Origin: Macrosoma leucophasiata
Taxonomy: Eukaryota > Arthropoda > Insecta > Lepidoptera > Hedylidae
DNA: 64,000 bases
NCBI GenBank assembly: GCA_036365455.1
Contig: JAWQUS010000007.1
Coordinates: forward strand, 17,252,001-17,316,000
Direction of reading: 5' to 3'
The notes beneath the pieces are model-generated. The model searched no databases and was not told the DNA's origin. It saw only the letters and a program-made list of their open reading frames with translations. Below are positions 42,560-54,700 of the stretch, one piece after another (position 1 is the first letter of the stretch; each line of letters starts with the position of its first letter). Both the position numbers and the translations under genes were made by a program.

Positions 42560-43052
42560 ATTGCATAGCTTCTATCGAGGGCCTTGAGTGCGGGGACCGA
42601 ATCCAGAAATTCCGTAACGAAAAAACCTCACGCTCCCCACTTCGACGGGCACGGAGGTGTGGCTTGAAGGCCGTGCATTGTCTAACGTCGTTTCTTTTCG
42701 GCAGTCTTCGACACGGTGTTTGTGTGCGTGCAACTAGACGTATTGTACGACTCTACGAAGCTCGCACGAATCGAGACGAGCTGCTCCGAAATCGGACGAA
42801 TACATAAGCAGCTGTTTATATGTATTGTACTATAATAAAAATATTTCAAACAATATTAACTTTTTATTTAATAAAAGAAAAAAATGTTTTCTTATCGGTC
42901 ACCACGCTCAAATAGTGTAACTTCAATTAATATCAAAGAAAAAAAGAAATACTGCTTATATAAAATAAATAATTATAATTGCTTAAGTTGATACAAAATG
43001 CTATGCAATACCTTTACCGCGGCAGTCCCCGAATGCCACACGTCGATTTTTT
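42560..43052. other. Block Z in left arm, unrecognised
   Basis: About 490 bp, present only in the two arms. One end is GC-rich (GCGGGGACCGAATCCAGAAA near 42590), the other AT-rich. It carries ATTGCATAGC near one end and GCTATGCAAT near the other. At the 17-kb locus blocks X and Y are adjacent without Z, so Z looks like an insertion between them. Confidence 0.6.
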
Positions 43053-43373
43053 TTTTATGTAACGAAGAAGGTGACGACTGCAGCCTAAAGACACCTACAC
43101 AAAAACCAGTGGTAAATGTGCAGATGCGTTGCCAACCCTAAGGCTTAAGATGATCTGCCTCTGTGGTAGTTAAGGATTTCGAAGATATCAGTTGATACGA
43201 ACATCCCCATTATAACAGTCTGTTAAAACCTTCTTCTTTCTGGTAAGATGGCATTACTAGGGCCAGGTTCCAATAACTTACCAACATCCGTACTATTCCG
43301 TACGTATATTTAGGAACGGTTGATTGTGAGAGTTAATGTATGGATGAAATGTCAAATTATATCGGATAGTAGT
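43053..43373 (-). repeat. Block X in left arm
   Basis: Same as 17701-18058, with a shortened tail region (ATGTAACGAAGAAGGTGACG) and ATCGGATAGT at the end. It directly joins the broken TIR of mariner copy c. Confidence 0.8.
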
Positions 43374-44488
43374 TTCTTCGCATTTTTTAAGATAATTCAA
43401 AACATTTTTTAATATAGTTTATTTAAATTTAACTAAAGTATGTATGTACCATTTTGTTCGATAACCTTTTGCCATCTTGTAGGTAGGGACGTGATCCCAT
43501 TGCTATAAAAATTTTGGGACTTCTCATCAAAATACCGCGACAAGTGGATTTGGCAGTCCTCTCATGATGTTAACCTAACATTGCATAAAGAATTCTGAAA
43601 AAACCGAAACAGGTGGAAATCTGAAGGTGCAAGGTCAGGACTATACGGCGGATGCATTAACACCTCCCAGCCAAACTCTCTTAATTTTTGCTGAGTGGCT
43701 ACAGATGTATGAGGTCTAGCGTTATCATGATGAAACCACACCCCTTCTGTTGATCAATTCCGGCCGCTTTCTTTCAACTTCTTGCTTTAATCTCATCAGT
43801 TGTTTTTATTAATCAGTTGTTAGAGTTCAGAATCGATAGTCCTGCCTGGTGGTAATAGCTCATAATGAATAATGCCCTTCCAATCCCACCACACACTCAA
43901 CATCACCTTATTGCGAGTTAACCCGGGTTTCGCCACAGTCTGTGAAGTCTGACCGGCCTTTGACCACGACCTTTTTCGCACGTTCTTGTCGTACGTGATC
44001 CACTTTTCATCACCAGTTATCAGATTCTTCAAAACTGATTCGGTTTCATTACGTCGTAATAAAGAATCACAAATGAGTACACGGTTCATTAGGTTTCTTT
44101 CAGTGAGCTCGTGAGGTACCCAAATATCGACCTTTTCTTTGTACCCAGCTTTTTTCAAATGCGCCAAAACTGTTTTGTGATCAATTCTCAGTTCTTCAGC
44201 TACGTCGTAACTACTGATATGTCGATCTTGCTCCACTTTTTCAAAAATGGCATCCATTTTATCCGTAATAGGGCGACCAGAGCGAGGTGCATCTTTGTCA
44301 TCAAAATTTCCGGATTGAAAACGCTTAAACCAAATTTGTGCTACTCTCACAGACACTGCACTAGGTCTATAAACATTGCAAATTTTTTTCGCGGCTTGCG
44401 TTGCATTTTTACCTTTTTTGTAGTAAAATTTTAAAATGTATCGAATTTCTTCATTAGATTCACTCATCTTGACAGTACGAAAAACAAA
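43374..44488 (-). pseudogene. Mariner copy c, truncated at both ends
   Basis: Transposase frame open for 226 codons (44500-43820). The first 12 residues come from unrelated arm DNA before MSESNEE. The first catalytic Asp (GDEKWITYD) is present. An AACTGATTAATAAAAACAAC-type insertion near 43800 and later frame loss separate the second and third Asp regions. Both TIRs are incomplete: the right one stops at AAAACAAAG (44489), the left one is cut by block X. It keeps TGG where copy d has TGA. Confidence 0.88.
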
Positions 44489-44699
44489 GTAGTCGAGCAA
44501 CGAAACAACGAATTACACAATTAATTACACTCACAAGCCACTGTACACAACCACAACACAATATCAGACCGAAACGACAGAAACAGTTCCTAGCTTGGAG
44601 GAGAACTTATCACGAGAACGATCAAATGATCAATATATATTATATATATATGTATATATATATATATACATAATATATATATAAATGATCAATATATAT

Positions 44700-44731
<32 letters not shown>

Positions 44732-44768
44732 TAATATATATATAAATGATCAATATATATTATATATA
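44489..44768. repeat. Central spacer: inverted A segment and TA palindromes
   Basis: 44489 to about 44640 is the complement of about 44787-44938 (GTAGTCGAGCAACG pairs with the GCTCGACTAC end). Between them are repeats of TGATCAATATATATTATATA and its complement. This inner palindrome has its centre near 44713, not at the centre of the outer arms (about 44931). Confidence 0.85.
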
Positions 44769-45184
44769 TATATACATATATATATAATATATATTGATCA
44801 TTTGATCGTTCTCGTGATAAGTTCTCCTCCAAGCTAGGAACTGTTTCTGTCGTTTCGGTCTGATATTGTGTTGTGGTTGTGTACAGTGGCTTGTGAGTGT
44901 AATTAATTGTGTAATTCGTTGTTTCGTTGCTCGACTACCCACTTTATACGCCCACTATGTCGGACGATGAAACTAATAATACGTCCGTGGCGATATATAT
45001 ATAGAATTGTGGTAAATCGCATTTTTTATGTAATGGAAGTGGCAAACAAGCTTGCAGTTCACATTGATGTTAAGTGATGACTAAGGCCTAAGGTGTTATC
45101 CCTCTGGTCCTGGCAGATTCAATGTTGCCGTGCTATGTATTTCCGTACAGTCCATAGAAGTCGGTGTATAATTTCAACTGATAC
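44769..45184 (+). repeat. Direct repeat D, copy 2 (416 bp)
   Basis: Second copy of 42140-42555. It is followed by CACTAACTCAAAATAGTCAA, which continues the match to the 36.0-kb segment further than copy 1 does, so this copy is likely the original. Confidence 0.9.
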
Positions 45185-45215
45185 ACTAACTCAAAATAGT
45201 CAATGTGAGATAATA

Positions 45216-46486
45216 GGTTGGGGAAAAAGTCTTTTCGCATTATAGTATGTATGAACTTGTAGTAAAATCTTTTTGGCTGTAGTATTTGTATCTGGCTGGT
45301 TTTGATATCATTGAAAGTTAAAATTTTAAAGAACATAATTCCAAATTCAAATTAGGCAAATGTGTGATTTTCCTTTGTTTTTCGTACTGTCAAGATGAGT
45401 GAATCTAATGAAGAAATTCGATACATTTTAAAATTTTACTACAAAAAAGGTAAAAATGCAACGCAAGCCGCGAAAAAAATTTGCAATGTTTATAGACCTA
45501 GTGCAGTGTCTGTGAGAGTAGCACAAATTTGGTTTAAGCGTTTTCAATCCGGAAATTTTGATGACAAAGATGCACCTCGCTCTGGTCGCCCTATTACGGA
45601 TAAAATGGATGCCATTTTTGAAAAAGTGGAGCAAGATCGACATATCAGTAGTTACGACGTAGCTGAAGAACTGAGAATTGATCACAAAACAGTTTTGGCG
45701 CATTTGAAAAAAGCTGGGTACAAAGAAAAGGTCGATATTTGGGTACCTCACGAGCTCACTGAAAGAAACCTAATGAACCGTGTACTCATTTGTGATTCTT
45801 TATTACGACGTAATGAAACCGAATCAGTTTTGAAGAATCTGATAACTGGTGATGAAAAGTGGATCACGTACGACAAGAACGTGCGAAAAAGGTCGTGGTC
45901 AAAGGCCGGTCAGACTTCACAGACTGTGGCGAAACCCGGGTTAACTCGCAATAAGGTGATGTTGAGTGTGTGATGGGATTGGAAGGGCATTATTCATTAT
46001 GAGCTATTACCACCAGGCAGGACTATCGATTCTGAACTCTAACAACTGATTAATAAAAACAACTGATGAGATTAAAGCAAGAAGTTGAAAGAAAGCGGCC
46101 GGAATTGATCAACAGAAGGGGTGTGGTTTCATCATGATAACGCTAGACCTCATACATCTGTAGCCACTCAGCAAAAATTAAGAGAGTTTGGCTGGGAGGT
46201 GTTAATGCATCCGCCGTATAGTCCTGACCTTGCACCTTCAGATTTCCACCTGTTTCGGTCTTTTCAGAATTCTTTATGCAATGTTAGGTTAACATCATGA
46301 GAGGACTGCCAAATCCACTTGTCGCGGTATTTTGATGAGAAGTCCCAAAATTTTTATAGCAATGGGATCACGTCCCTACCTACAAGATGGCAAAAGGTTA
46401 TCGAACAAAATGGTACATACATACTTTAGTTAAATTTAAATAAACTATATTAAAAAATGTTTTGAATTATCTTAAAAATGCGAAGA
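45216..46486 (+). pseudogene. Mariner copy d, interrupted transposase
   Basis: Complete left TIR (GGTTGGGGAAAAAGTC) preceded by TA at 45214-45215. Transposase from ATG 45395 is identical in protein to copy c up to MLSV, then TGA at 45971-45973 replaces a Trp codon. Further on an insertion after GAACTC and frame loss follow, although HDNA-type and [12 protein letters not shown] codons remain. The right TIR is cut after AATGCGAAGAAACT, where block X begins. Confidence 0.92.
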
Positions 46487-47301
46487 AACTACTATCCGAT
46501 ATAATTTGACATTTCATCCATACATTAACTCTCACAATCAACCGTTCCTAAATATACGTACGGAATAGTACGGATGTTGGTAAGTTATTGGAACCTGGCC
46601 CTAGTAATGCCATCTTACCAGAAAGAAGAAGGTTTTAACAGACTGTTATAATGGGGATGTTCGTATCAACTGATATCTTCGAAATCCTTAACTACCACAG
46701 AGGCAGATCATCTTAAGCCTTAGGGTTGGCAACGCATCTGCACATTTACCACTGGTTTTTGTGTAGGTGTCTTTAGGCTGCAGTCGTCACCTTCTTCGTT
46801 ACATAAAAAAAAAATCGACGTGTGGCATTCGGGGACTGCCGCGGTAAAGGTATTGCATAGCATTTTGTATCAACTTAAGCAATTATAATTATTTATTTTA
46901 TATAAGCAGTATTTCTTTTTTTCTTTGATATTAATTGAAGTTACACTATTTGAGCGTGGTGACCGATAAGAAAACATTTTTTTCTTTTATTAAATAAAAA
47001 GTTAATATTGTTTGAAATATTTTTATTATAGTACAATACATATAAACAGCTGCTTATGTATTCGTCCGATTTCGGAGCAGCTCGTCTCGATTCGTGCGAG
47101 CTTCGTAGAGTCGTACAATACGTCTAGTTGCACGCACACAAACACCGTGTCGAAGACTGCCGAAAAGAAACGACGTTAGACAATGCACGGCCTTCAAGCC
47201 ACACCTCCGTGCCCGTCGAAGTGGGGAGCGTGAGGTTTTTTCGTTACGGAATTTCTGGATTCGGTCCCCGCGCTCAAGGCCCTCGATAGAAGCTATGCAA
47301 T
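45373..47301. repeat. Right arm of 1.93-kb inverted repeat
   Basis: Contains mariner d from just before its ATG, block X in + orientation (46489-46810) and block Z (46811-47301). Outside the arm, block Y (complement of 17140-17690) continues, which the left arm lacks, so the right side appears to be the older arrangement. Confidence 0.92.
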
Positions 47302-47304
47302 AGC

Positions 47305-47830
47305 TTAAAAATATATGTGTAGTTATGTTTTATGTGTCAAATATGTAGGATTTTTATCATAAAGCAATCGATAGCGTGCACGAGTGTAGGAAAGTTTTTT
47401 CGTGCTCCTCCGAGACTTCATAAGAAGGTCCTACTCCCCATTAGTTCACTGGACATCCAATCAACTTCCATATGGGACCTTCTCATCATCGCGATCGTCA
47501 TCCTCCATAAATATATTCATTCACTATGTTAGAGATTTATGAAATGAGCAGTTGTATGTAATTATAATATTACTTGATCAATGGCGTTATAGTCTATAGC
47601 TGTCTTTGCCAAACGAGAAGAAAAATTAAAACATTTTGTCATATTATATAAAAATCACAGTCATGTCCCAGGAAAATTGTAACTTTATGGTCACCCTACT
47701 TAGAAAGAGACGGCTTGCCCCCGGAGAGAGAGATAGCTATATTTAGGTTTGCTTCAAATAGGTATGGATTGTGTGGTCTCCATTTTTAAATTCAAGCTTC
47801 TTAGTGTACACACTCGTTACAGCCCGAAAT
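47305..47830 (-). repeat. Dispersed block Y, inverted copy
   Basis: Complement of 17140-17690: shares AAGCAATCGATAGCGTGCAC, CGTGCTCCTCCGAGACTTCA and GTGTGGTCTCCATTTTTA. Confidence 0.75.
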
Positions 47831-48731
47831 CAAGGGGCTGCCACACGGAAAAATTGTTTTCTCTATTTAAATCTCTATCTCTCTAACGAGCGAACTAACT
47901 CGAGCTGACCAAAGGAGCTGACAAGATTACAAAGTTTTGTAAGATCAATTTTTCTGGACACTTTATACAGCCATTCCAAAGCAAATAAATTGCAAGACCT
48001 GGCAAGACTCACTATGGCTGTCAACCAGCTGAGTTTATTTTATTTTTATGTCAATTCATGTCAATCGGGCAATGGTGGTGTTATGACCTCACGATCTTGA
48101 ATTTTAATAAAATCTGTGTATTTCGTGATTTTCGTGTTAATATTACTAGTTTATTAAAGTGCAGAATGGCTTCCAGTTGTTATTTATTGAAAGGATCTTG
48201 ATTGAAGATATTTGCATTAGCAGAAACGTTTGATTTTTGGTTTGTGTTTGTGTAAGAATTGTATCTTTGTTGTTCAAACGCAAAAAATAACACGTTCCAT
48301 TTTGATGGTGGTTTGTAGTACTTTTCCGAGGCTATCTTTTAATTAGAGTTATCATTGTTATACTCTTCTCGTTATTTCATTTCCTTTACACAATTTTCGC
48401 GTGTAGATGTATTTGTGACGTCTCTGTTTATTTTAGACAAATCTTAGAGATAGGTATTGTATTTTGCGACTTGATTACCAATTTACTGCGTTTGTCTTGG
48501 TATAGAACAATATAGTAGCTTTTTTATATCTTTTGTAATATTGAAGCGCATTATATAATAAATAGAATATGATTTAAAGACAAAACATTAATACAATGAG
48601 CTATGATCCTTCTTGTCTACTAAATCTATATTATTATTACAGCCTCCATGGGGATTCCATGCAAATATAAATGGTAGATGACATTAATGCAGGACTGATT
48701 GTAGTTTAAGTTCTGCAAATAAGTTACTACC
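47831..48731 (+). promoter_or_regulatory. 5' flank and UTR of RB1CC1
   Basis: No repeat family recognised; AT-rich. The transcription start should lie here, possibly with a non-coding exon, but no core promoter motif stands out. Confidence 0.35.
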
Positions 48732-48799
48732 ATGTTGTACGTTTTCCATGTGGATGCTGGTCAGATGACCAACTATGATATGAACCTCACTCTGCAAAG
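48732..48799 (+). CDS. RB1CC1: RB1CC1 exon 1
   Basis: 22 codons plus two bases, starting [19 protein letters not shown]. This is the first strand of the ubiquitin-like fold; animal FIP200 proteins start with a similar LYVF segment. The donor is AG then GTTTGT. The last two bases join T of exon 2 to make Ser. Residues 1-22. Confidence 0.9.
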
Positions 48800-51700
48800 G
48801 TTTGTTTTTGTATTTTATGCAGCAAACAATGGCTTTGATTTGGCCAATAATTGTAAATGATATAATATTCTGAAATAAAATTAAGCTTGGAGAGACAGAA
48901 ACTGCCACACTAGACTAGTGATAGCAGATAGGTTCAATGTGTGAAGTTATGTTTATTTTTTTTATTTGCAAACAATATTAAGATCTTCCTCTAATCCATT
49001 AGGATAAAAATTGCACCTTTCAACAATGTATGCCCAAAAGCTAAGCTTTTTAGGATATTATTATGTCCTGTTAATATTAATATAGTAAGTTAGTTATTGG
49101 TTGTAAGTAAAACTACCAGAATGGCCATATTATCTCATGGGTGTAGAAAGGGGAGAGCCGAGTGTGTCATGCTATGCATGTGATGCCCATATATTTTCTA
49201 TCCATGTTTATCTTTGGGATGTTTCTTAGTTTTTGATTATCACAAATTTATGTGTGTGTTTTCAAATGATGAAAAGTTTTTGCTTGTGTCTCGTGAAGGG
49301 CCTTGCTTGTGTCTCCAGTCAATTGTTGTGAGGCTATCCTCCAAAAATCAAGGCAAGATTTGTATGTTTTTTTTTAAATAAAACCTCAATAATATTTTTT
49401 TAAATGAGGGATTTAATACATCCAGTCCCCAAGAGAACAAAAAAGAATATAATTTATAAATAGTAAAATAGAGTATTTTACGAGGTTAAAATATTTTAAA
49501 AACTAGGAAACCTTATTGAGGTCCTCAAGATAATATAACACAGAAATGGCCTTTTTTAAATATTTTTTTTTTACCAATCATTGTATGGAATTTGCCATGA
49601 TTCTTTAATCATCATGAGTCACATTTTTTCATGGTTTATCTCTCTCAGTGTTACAATTATAATTTTTTTTGAGTACATTAATACACAGTAGTCTGATCTG
49701 TGGGATATATTTAATAAATTTAAATTCCAGTGTGGCAAGTTTGAAGGTAGCTATAGAGAGAAAGACAAAGGTACCAGCCAATTCACTTGTGCTCCTCGTG
49801 AGTGGTGGGGAAGTGCTGCAATCAGATCATATGGTTTCGTCCTACAGTGCAGGAACAGACACCAATCCGATATACATGTTTAGCAAACCGTCAGTGAAGG
49901 AGAGTCATTTAAAACAATCTAGTAAGATATTTTTTAATAGCTTTGTTTGTTTTGTACCATGATGATACAAAATGTTCTATCCAAATAAGAATTGTTACAA
50001 GTTGTACATGTTTATATTAACTGATACTATAAAAAAACAATGATTACTTTTTCTCACTGCCTCGGTAGCCTAGTGGTAGCAGGCCACTACTACTACGCTG
50101 AGGTCCTGGGTTCGATCCCCGGGTAGGGGGTTATCAGAGATAATGGTGAAAAAGCCTTTATCTGTGGTTCTATTGGGATTTTTCCATTTTCTGGAAATTT
50201 CCCAGTACCTCAAAGTTTGGTAATGTGCCTGGAGATGTCAACAGGCTCGCCACCTGTTACATGGGCCAAAACGTAACCGGCGAATCGTGGGTGTTTGCAT
50301 GTATGCTTGAATGCATGCATTTACCTCTGCCTACCCCTTCGGGGATTACAGGCGTGAAGTTACGTTACTTTTTAAAATATGCATTTTAATATAATATAAT
50401 AAGTATTGTGGTATTATTACAACTTTATTATGTTGTCATAAGTTGCAATTACAATAGTATTTGTCTTAAATTGTAAAAAATGCATGTTTCTTCCATATTC
50501 TTATTATTCTTTAACCGAAAGTTCGAAAACTGCCTCTGTAGCCTAGTGGTAGCAGGTCACTACTATTACGCTGAGGTCCTGGGTTCGATTCCCGGGTAAG
50601 GGGGGTTATCAGAGATAATGGTGTAAAGTCCTTTATCTCTGGTTCTATTAGAATTTTTCCATTTTCTGGAAATTTACCAGTACCTGGAAGTTTGGCAATG
50701 TCCCCGGAGATGTCAACAGGCTCAGCTCCTGTTATATGGACCAAAAAGTAACCGGCGAATTGTGGGTGTTTGCATGTATGCTTGCATTTACCTCTGCCTA
50801 CCCCTTCGGGATTATAGCCGTGAAGTAAAGTACGTCAGAGTGACTTCAATTTTAAAAATAATATATGTAACATAATATTTTATGTATTTTGTAGTAAATT
50901 TCGTTTGACTAAATTGGTATGTAGAAAAAAATGTAATAAAAATAATCTATTAGAGTTAGTTTTTTGAAATACCAAAACACGCATAGAATACGGCGAATTT
51001 CAAAATGCAACACATAATGTCATTATGTTCTTGGGCTTTTGCAGGTCTCATTGAAATAAAATCCAGCATTTAAATTACTTGCAATTAAAAAATAAATGAT
51101 AGTGATAAGTACTTTTGCAAAATGCAAATGAATGTATTTTTTTTTTGCCTTGATCAGTCCTAGAACTATAAGCAGATGTGTTCATTTAAAATTCACATGT
51201 GGAGTGTTCTCTCCAATGAGGCAAACTAGGGACTCATGTTTGGAAGCTTGATGCTATTGTTGATTGTACTGCCCTAGGATATCAAGTTGCTTGAGCCGAT
51301 TAGCATAATCTTTAGAAATAAAAAAAAAACGCAGAAAGTCGCAGGTTCGATTCCTGCCCGAAGTCAAATTATTCTTTCCGTTTTTTCTTTAATTTCTATA
51401 GTTCACTCGCATGTGTTATTGCGAAAAATTAATAGTACAAGCATAATCTTTGATTATCAAGTGGTGACAGTTCATAAGGATAATTTATAAATTCATTCGT
51501 ATATTCTGCCTCAGATGAGGCCTTTCTTATTTCCTCCCTTACTGTTTTAAAATACTTTAAGTGTATATGAGTGCATATAAAAAAATATTTAAAAATGAAA
51601 TCAATTTAAATTATGTAGGTATTATTATAAAAAATAAGTATACTCATGTTGTGTAAAATGATTAGTAAGTTGTATGGTTTTCTCAGTGTTTCACAAAAAA

Positions 51701-54700
51701 AAAAAATTATATTATTTTTTCCTCCTACAGTGTGTGATCTGAGTCCGATTGTGGAATTGAGTACGGGTGAGTTTCGCAGTGATACCAGAAGTGCATTCGA
51801 AGGAAAGTCAGTTGCTGAACTGAAGAATGCAGTGGACGTGTGCTGTTCTCTGCCGCCCAACATACACACTGTGATATCATGCGCTACCCTCGCCCAACAG
51901 TTCAGTGACTTGGCTCATGAAGTTTCAAGGAATTGTGAACTTCTTGTACACGAACAACATTTGCAGCATCAAGTAAGTTATCCTTTTATCCAAATACCAG
52001 TAGAACTGACAAATATTATCCTATACACAAGTCTTAAATTCGAAATTGTAAATATTTTTGAATAAAGTTGTAACATAATCTAAATCTATTTTATATATAA
52101 AATAAGTATAACAATAACTGACTTGTTAATCTGAACCATTCTCGAATCAATTTGAAGATGCAAAAAAAATTTTAAAAATGGTCTAGCCGTTTTCTTGTCA
52201 CATATTTAAAGATATGTACAGCCAGTTGGTCTAGCGGTGTGAGAACGCTAGACCAACTGGCCCGTGGAACCAACTGGCTCGTTAAAATAATAATATTTGT
52301 GTAGTACCATCCATCTATGTCATCACCATCAAAATCATTGTTGTGCAGATGCCTCTTCTAGTTATAAGCGTTATTCTCAACGTTTTTTTAATGTTGATTT
52401 AATCAATAAATATTAATAATTTTATTCAGGGTTGGGCAGCAGTTGTAGCGAATTTGGAAGACATATACAAAGAGTTTTGTGAACGGTCTAAGAGTTTCAA
52501 GGAGTCGTTCAGGAAACATCGTCTCAAAAAAGAGGAGTACCACGAAAAACTTAATGCGTGAGTCGGTTTTTGTTTACACATTACCTTATTATTTCAAAAT
52601 AAATAACTACGGCTTTTTAGCAACACTCACTTGCTGAAAAACTGTTGGGCAACCAAGTGAGTTAAACTCAGAAACTGATGGTTAACGAGATTTTGACATT
52701 CATCCTAAATCTATAGAGAAAGAAGAAATTCTAGTTTGCCAATCAATCATAATTGATTGGCAAACTAGAATTTCTTCTTTTGTAACTTGAATTTGATCTT
52801 TGAACAATGGCAGTCAGACCTTTCCAATAGGACGGTAGTACATAAAATAAAGCTGGGCAGCAGCGTCATGCGATAAAACTACTGCTACCATCAATCCGCA
52901 TACTCAGCTTGGCCATTATGGCACGTCCCGCCATATGGGGCAGCTTTTGTACAGCTGTAAACATCTTTTGGCTGATATGATGATGTTTAATTGTATGCTA
53001 TAATACACTTACAGTATCCAACAAAAGATAACTATTGCACATCGACCTTAGAAAGGAGTCTCTGCTTATTTCGTGCCTGTAGAGCGTTATCTCTTTCGCA
53101 CCTTTGTTCTTCGCACGTTTGTCCACCATTTTAATCAAGTTTTGACCAATACCGTGCTTACGTTGGCAGTGTGGAGCAGAGATAACGCTCTACAAAGTCG
53201 AAACTAGCCGATTTTCACTTTCATAGGCTCGATGTGCAATATTTCTTGATGAGTACTGTATTTGAGGCTGGGTTGCTCCAAGAAATTTGTTAAAGTTAGT
53301 TATTGTAATATTTCACATCCTTCTCTAACTTTAACAGATTTGTTTACGCTAGAAAAGGATGTGAAATGTTACAATAACTTTAACAATGTTTTGGTGCAAC
53401 CCAGGTTAAGAGTAATAATATAATAATCATGGCAACCCATTATACGTCCCACTGCTGGGCACGAGTCTCTCCCCTTTTTGGGGGGAGGCTAAGAGTAATA
53501 ATACATAATAAGAGATCTTTCATTTATTTGTCTAACTCATGAAGCGTATATACGTGAGTTCCTTTCGTTGTAGGCGACACTAATATTATTGTTTTGTTTT
53601 CATCAATTTCTAGCTTGCCATTTCTCAACATCAAGGATAATGAGGGGCTCAGAATAGTATTATTTAATTACGTAGAATGCGTTAATTTCCATACTTGAGT
53701 ATAAAAAATACAAGGTTGTTGCTGTGTCAAAACGGTGAATTAATTATTTTGTTCAGCTTTGTTACAATCGATAGCAACGATCCCGCGTCATTGACCCTGG
53801 CCTTAGATGTAACAACTGGTTCACCTTAGCATTTTGTATTGTATCGAATGCTTAAGTTGCGGCATTATTTATACGGTCGAAGGACCTTTGAATTGGGTCT
53901 GCTGAAACTTCACCAAGTAAGCTTACTACGTTCATGTTGCATTAGGAAATCGACTTTTTTTGTTGGTATTCCAATAATTGCAAGAAAAGAAATATTATCC
54001 TTGATACATCTAGTCTATAACTAATAGGTTCTTTAATGTCTAATCTCTTCTCTTTCGTGTCACTCTTGAGTGGTCGTGGTCACGTTGAGGCGTTCGCGTT
54101 GGTTCTGGAGGCAGACACAACTCTCGTCACGATCTCCCGCCACATTTCTCGGTTTGTGGACTGTCTAGCGCAGTCTGACACACGGTTTCCCACTGCAAAT
54201 TTCACTTGGTCAGTCCAGTGCATAGATGATCTGCCGCGTGATAGGGTTCCCTCCACTTTTCCTTGTACGACCAGTCGTTCTATCGAGTCATATTCACGTC
54301 TCAAGACATGGCCAAAGTAGTATGCAGAGTAGCGCGTAGCAAAGTAGTATGCGGGGTCGGCAGAGAGTGTAGAGCGCCAGATATCCCGGTCCTGACATAC
54401 CTCTCGTGCCTCGTCTACCTTCATCATTCTCTTCGTATATGCTCGCCGATTCCTAAGACTTTTGACCCTACCATCAGACAGAACTCGACCTATTTGGTCA
54501 TGGTAGGTCAGTCTTGGTCTTCCTGGGTCTCTGCAACCATCCACATTCGCATTTGTATATCTGTTTAGTCATTCGCTCATTAAGATTTTATTTGATAACC
54601 TAGTATATATAAGTTTACGATTAATAGGTCTAAAGATGACACATGTTACATATTTGGCCAGAAAATAATATAATGTATGGCCCAGTAATAACTAACACAG

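Larger units (their letters stand above)
42560..44489. repeat. Left arm of 1.93-kb inverted repeat
   Basis: Inverted and nearly identical to 45373-47301 (1930 and 1929 bases; one base-run difference near 43390 and a few substitutions). From left to right it holds block Z complement, block X (43053-43373) and mariner copy c. See findings. Confidence 0.92.
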
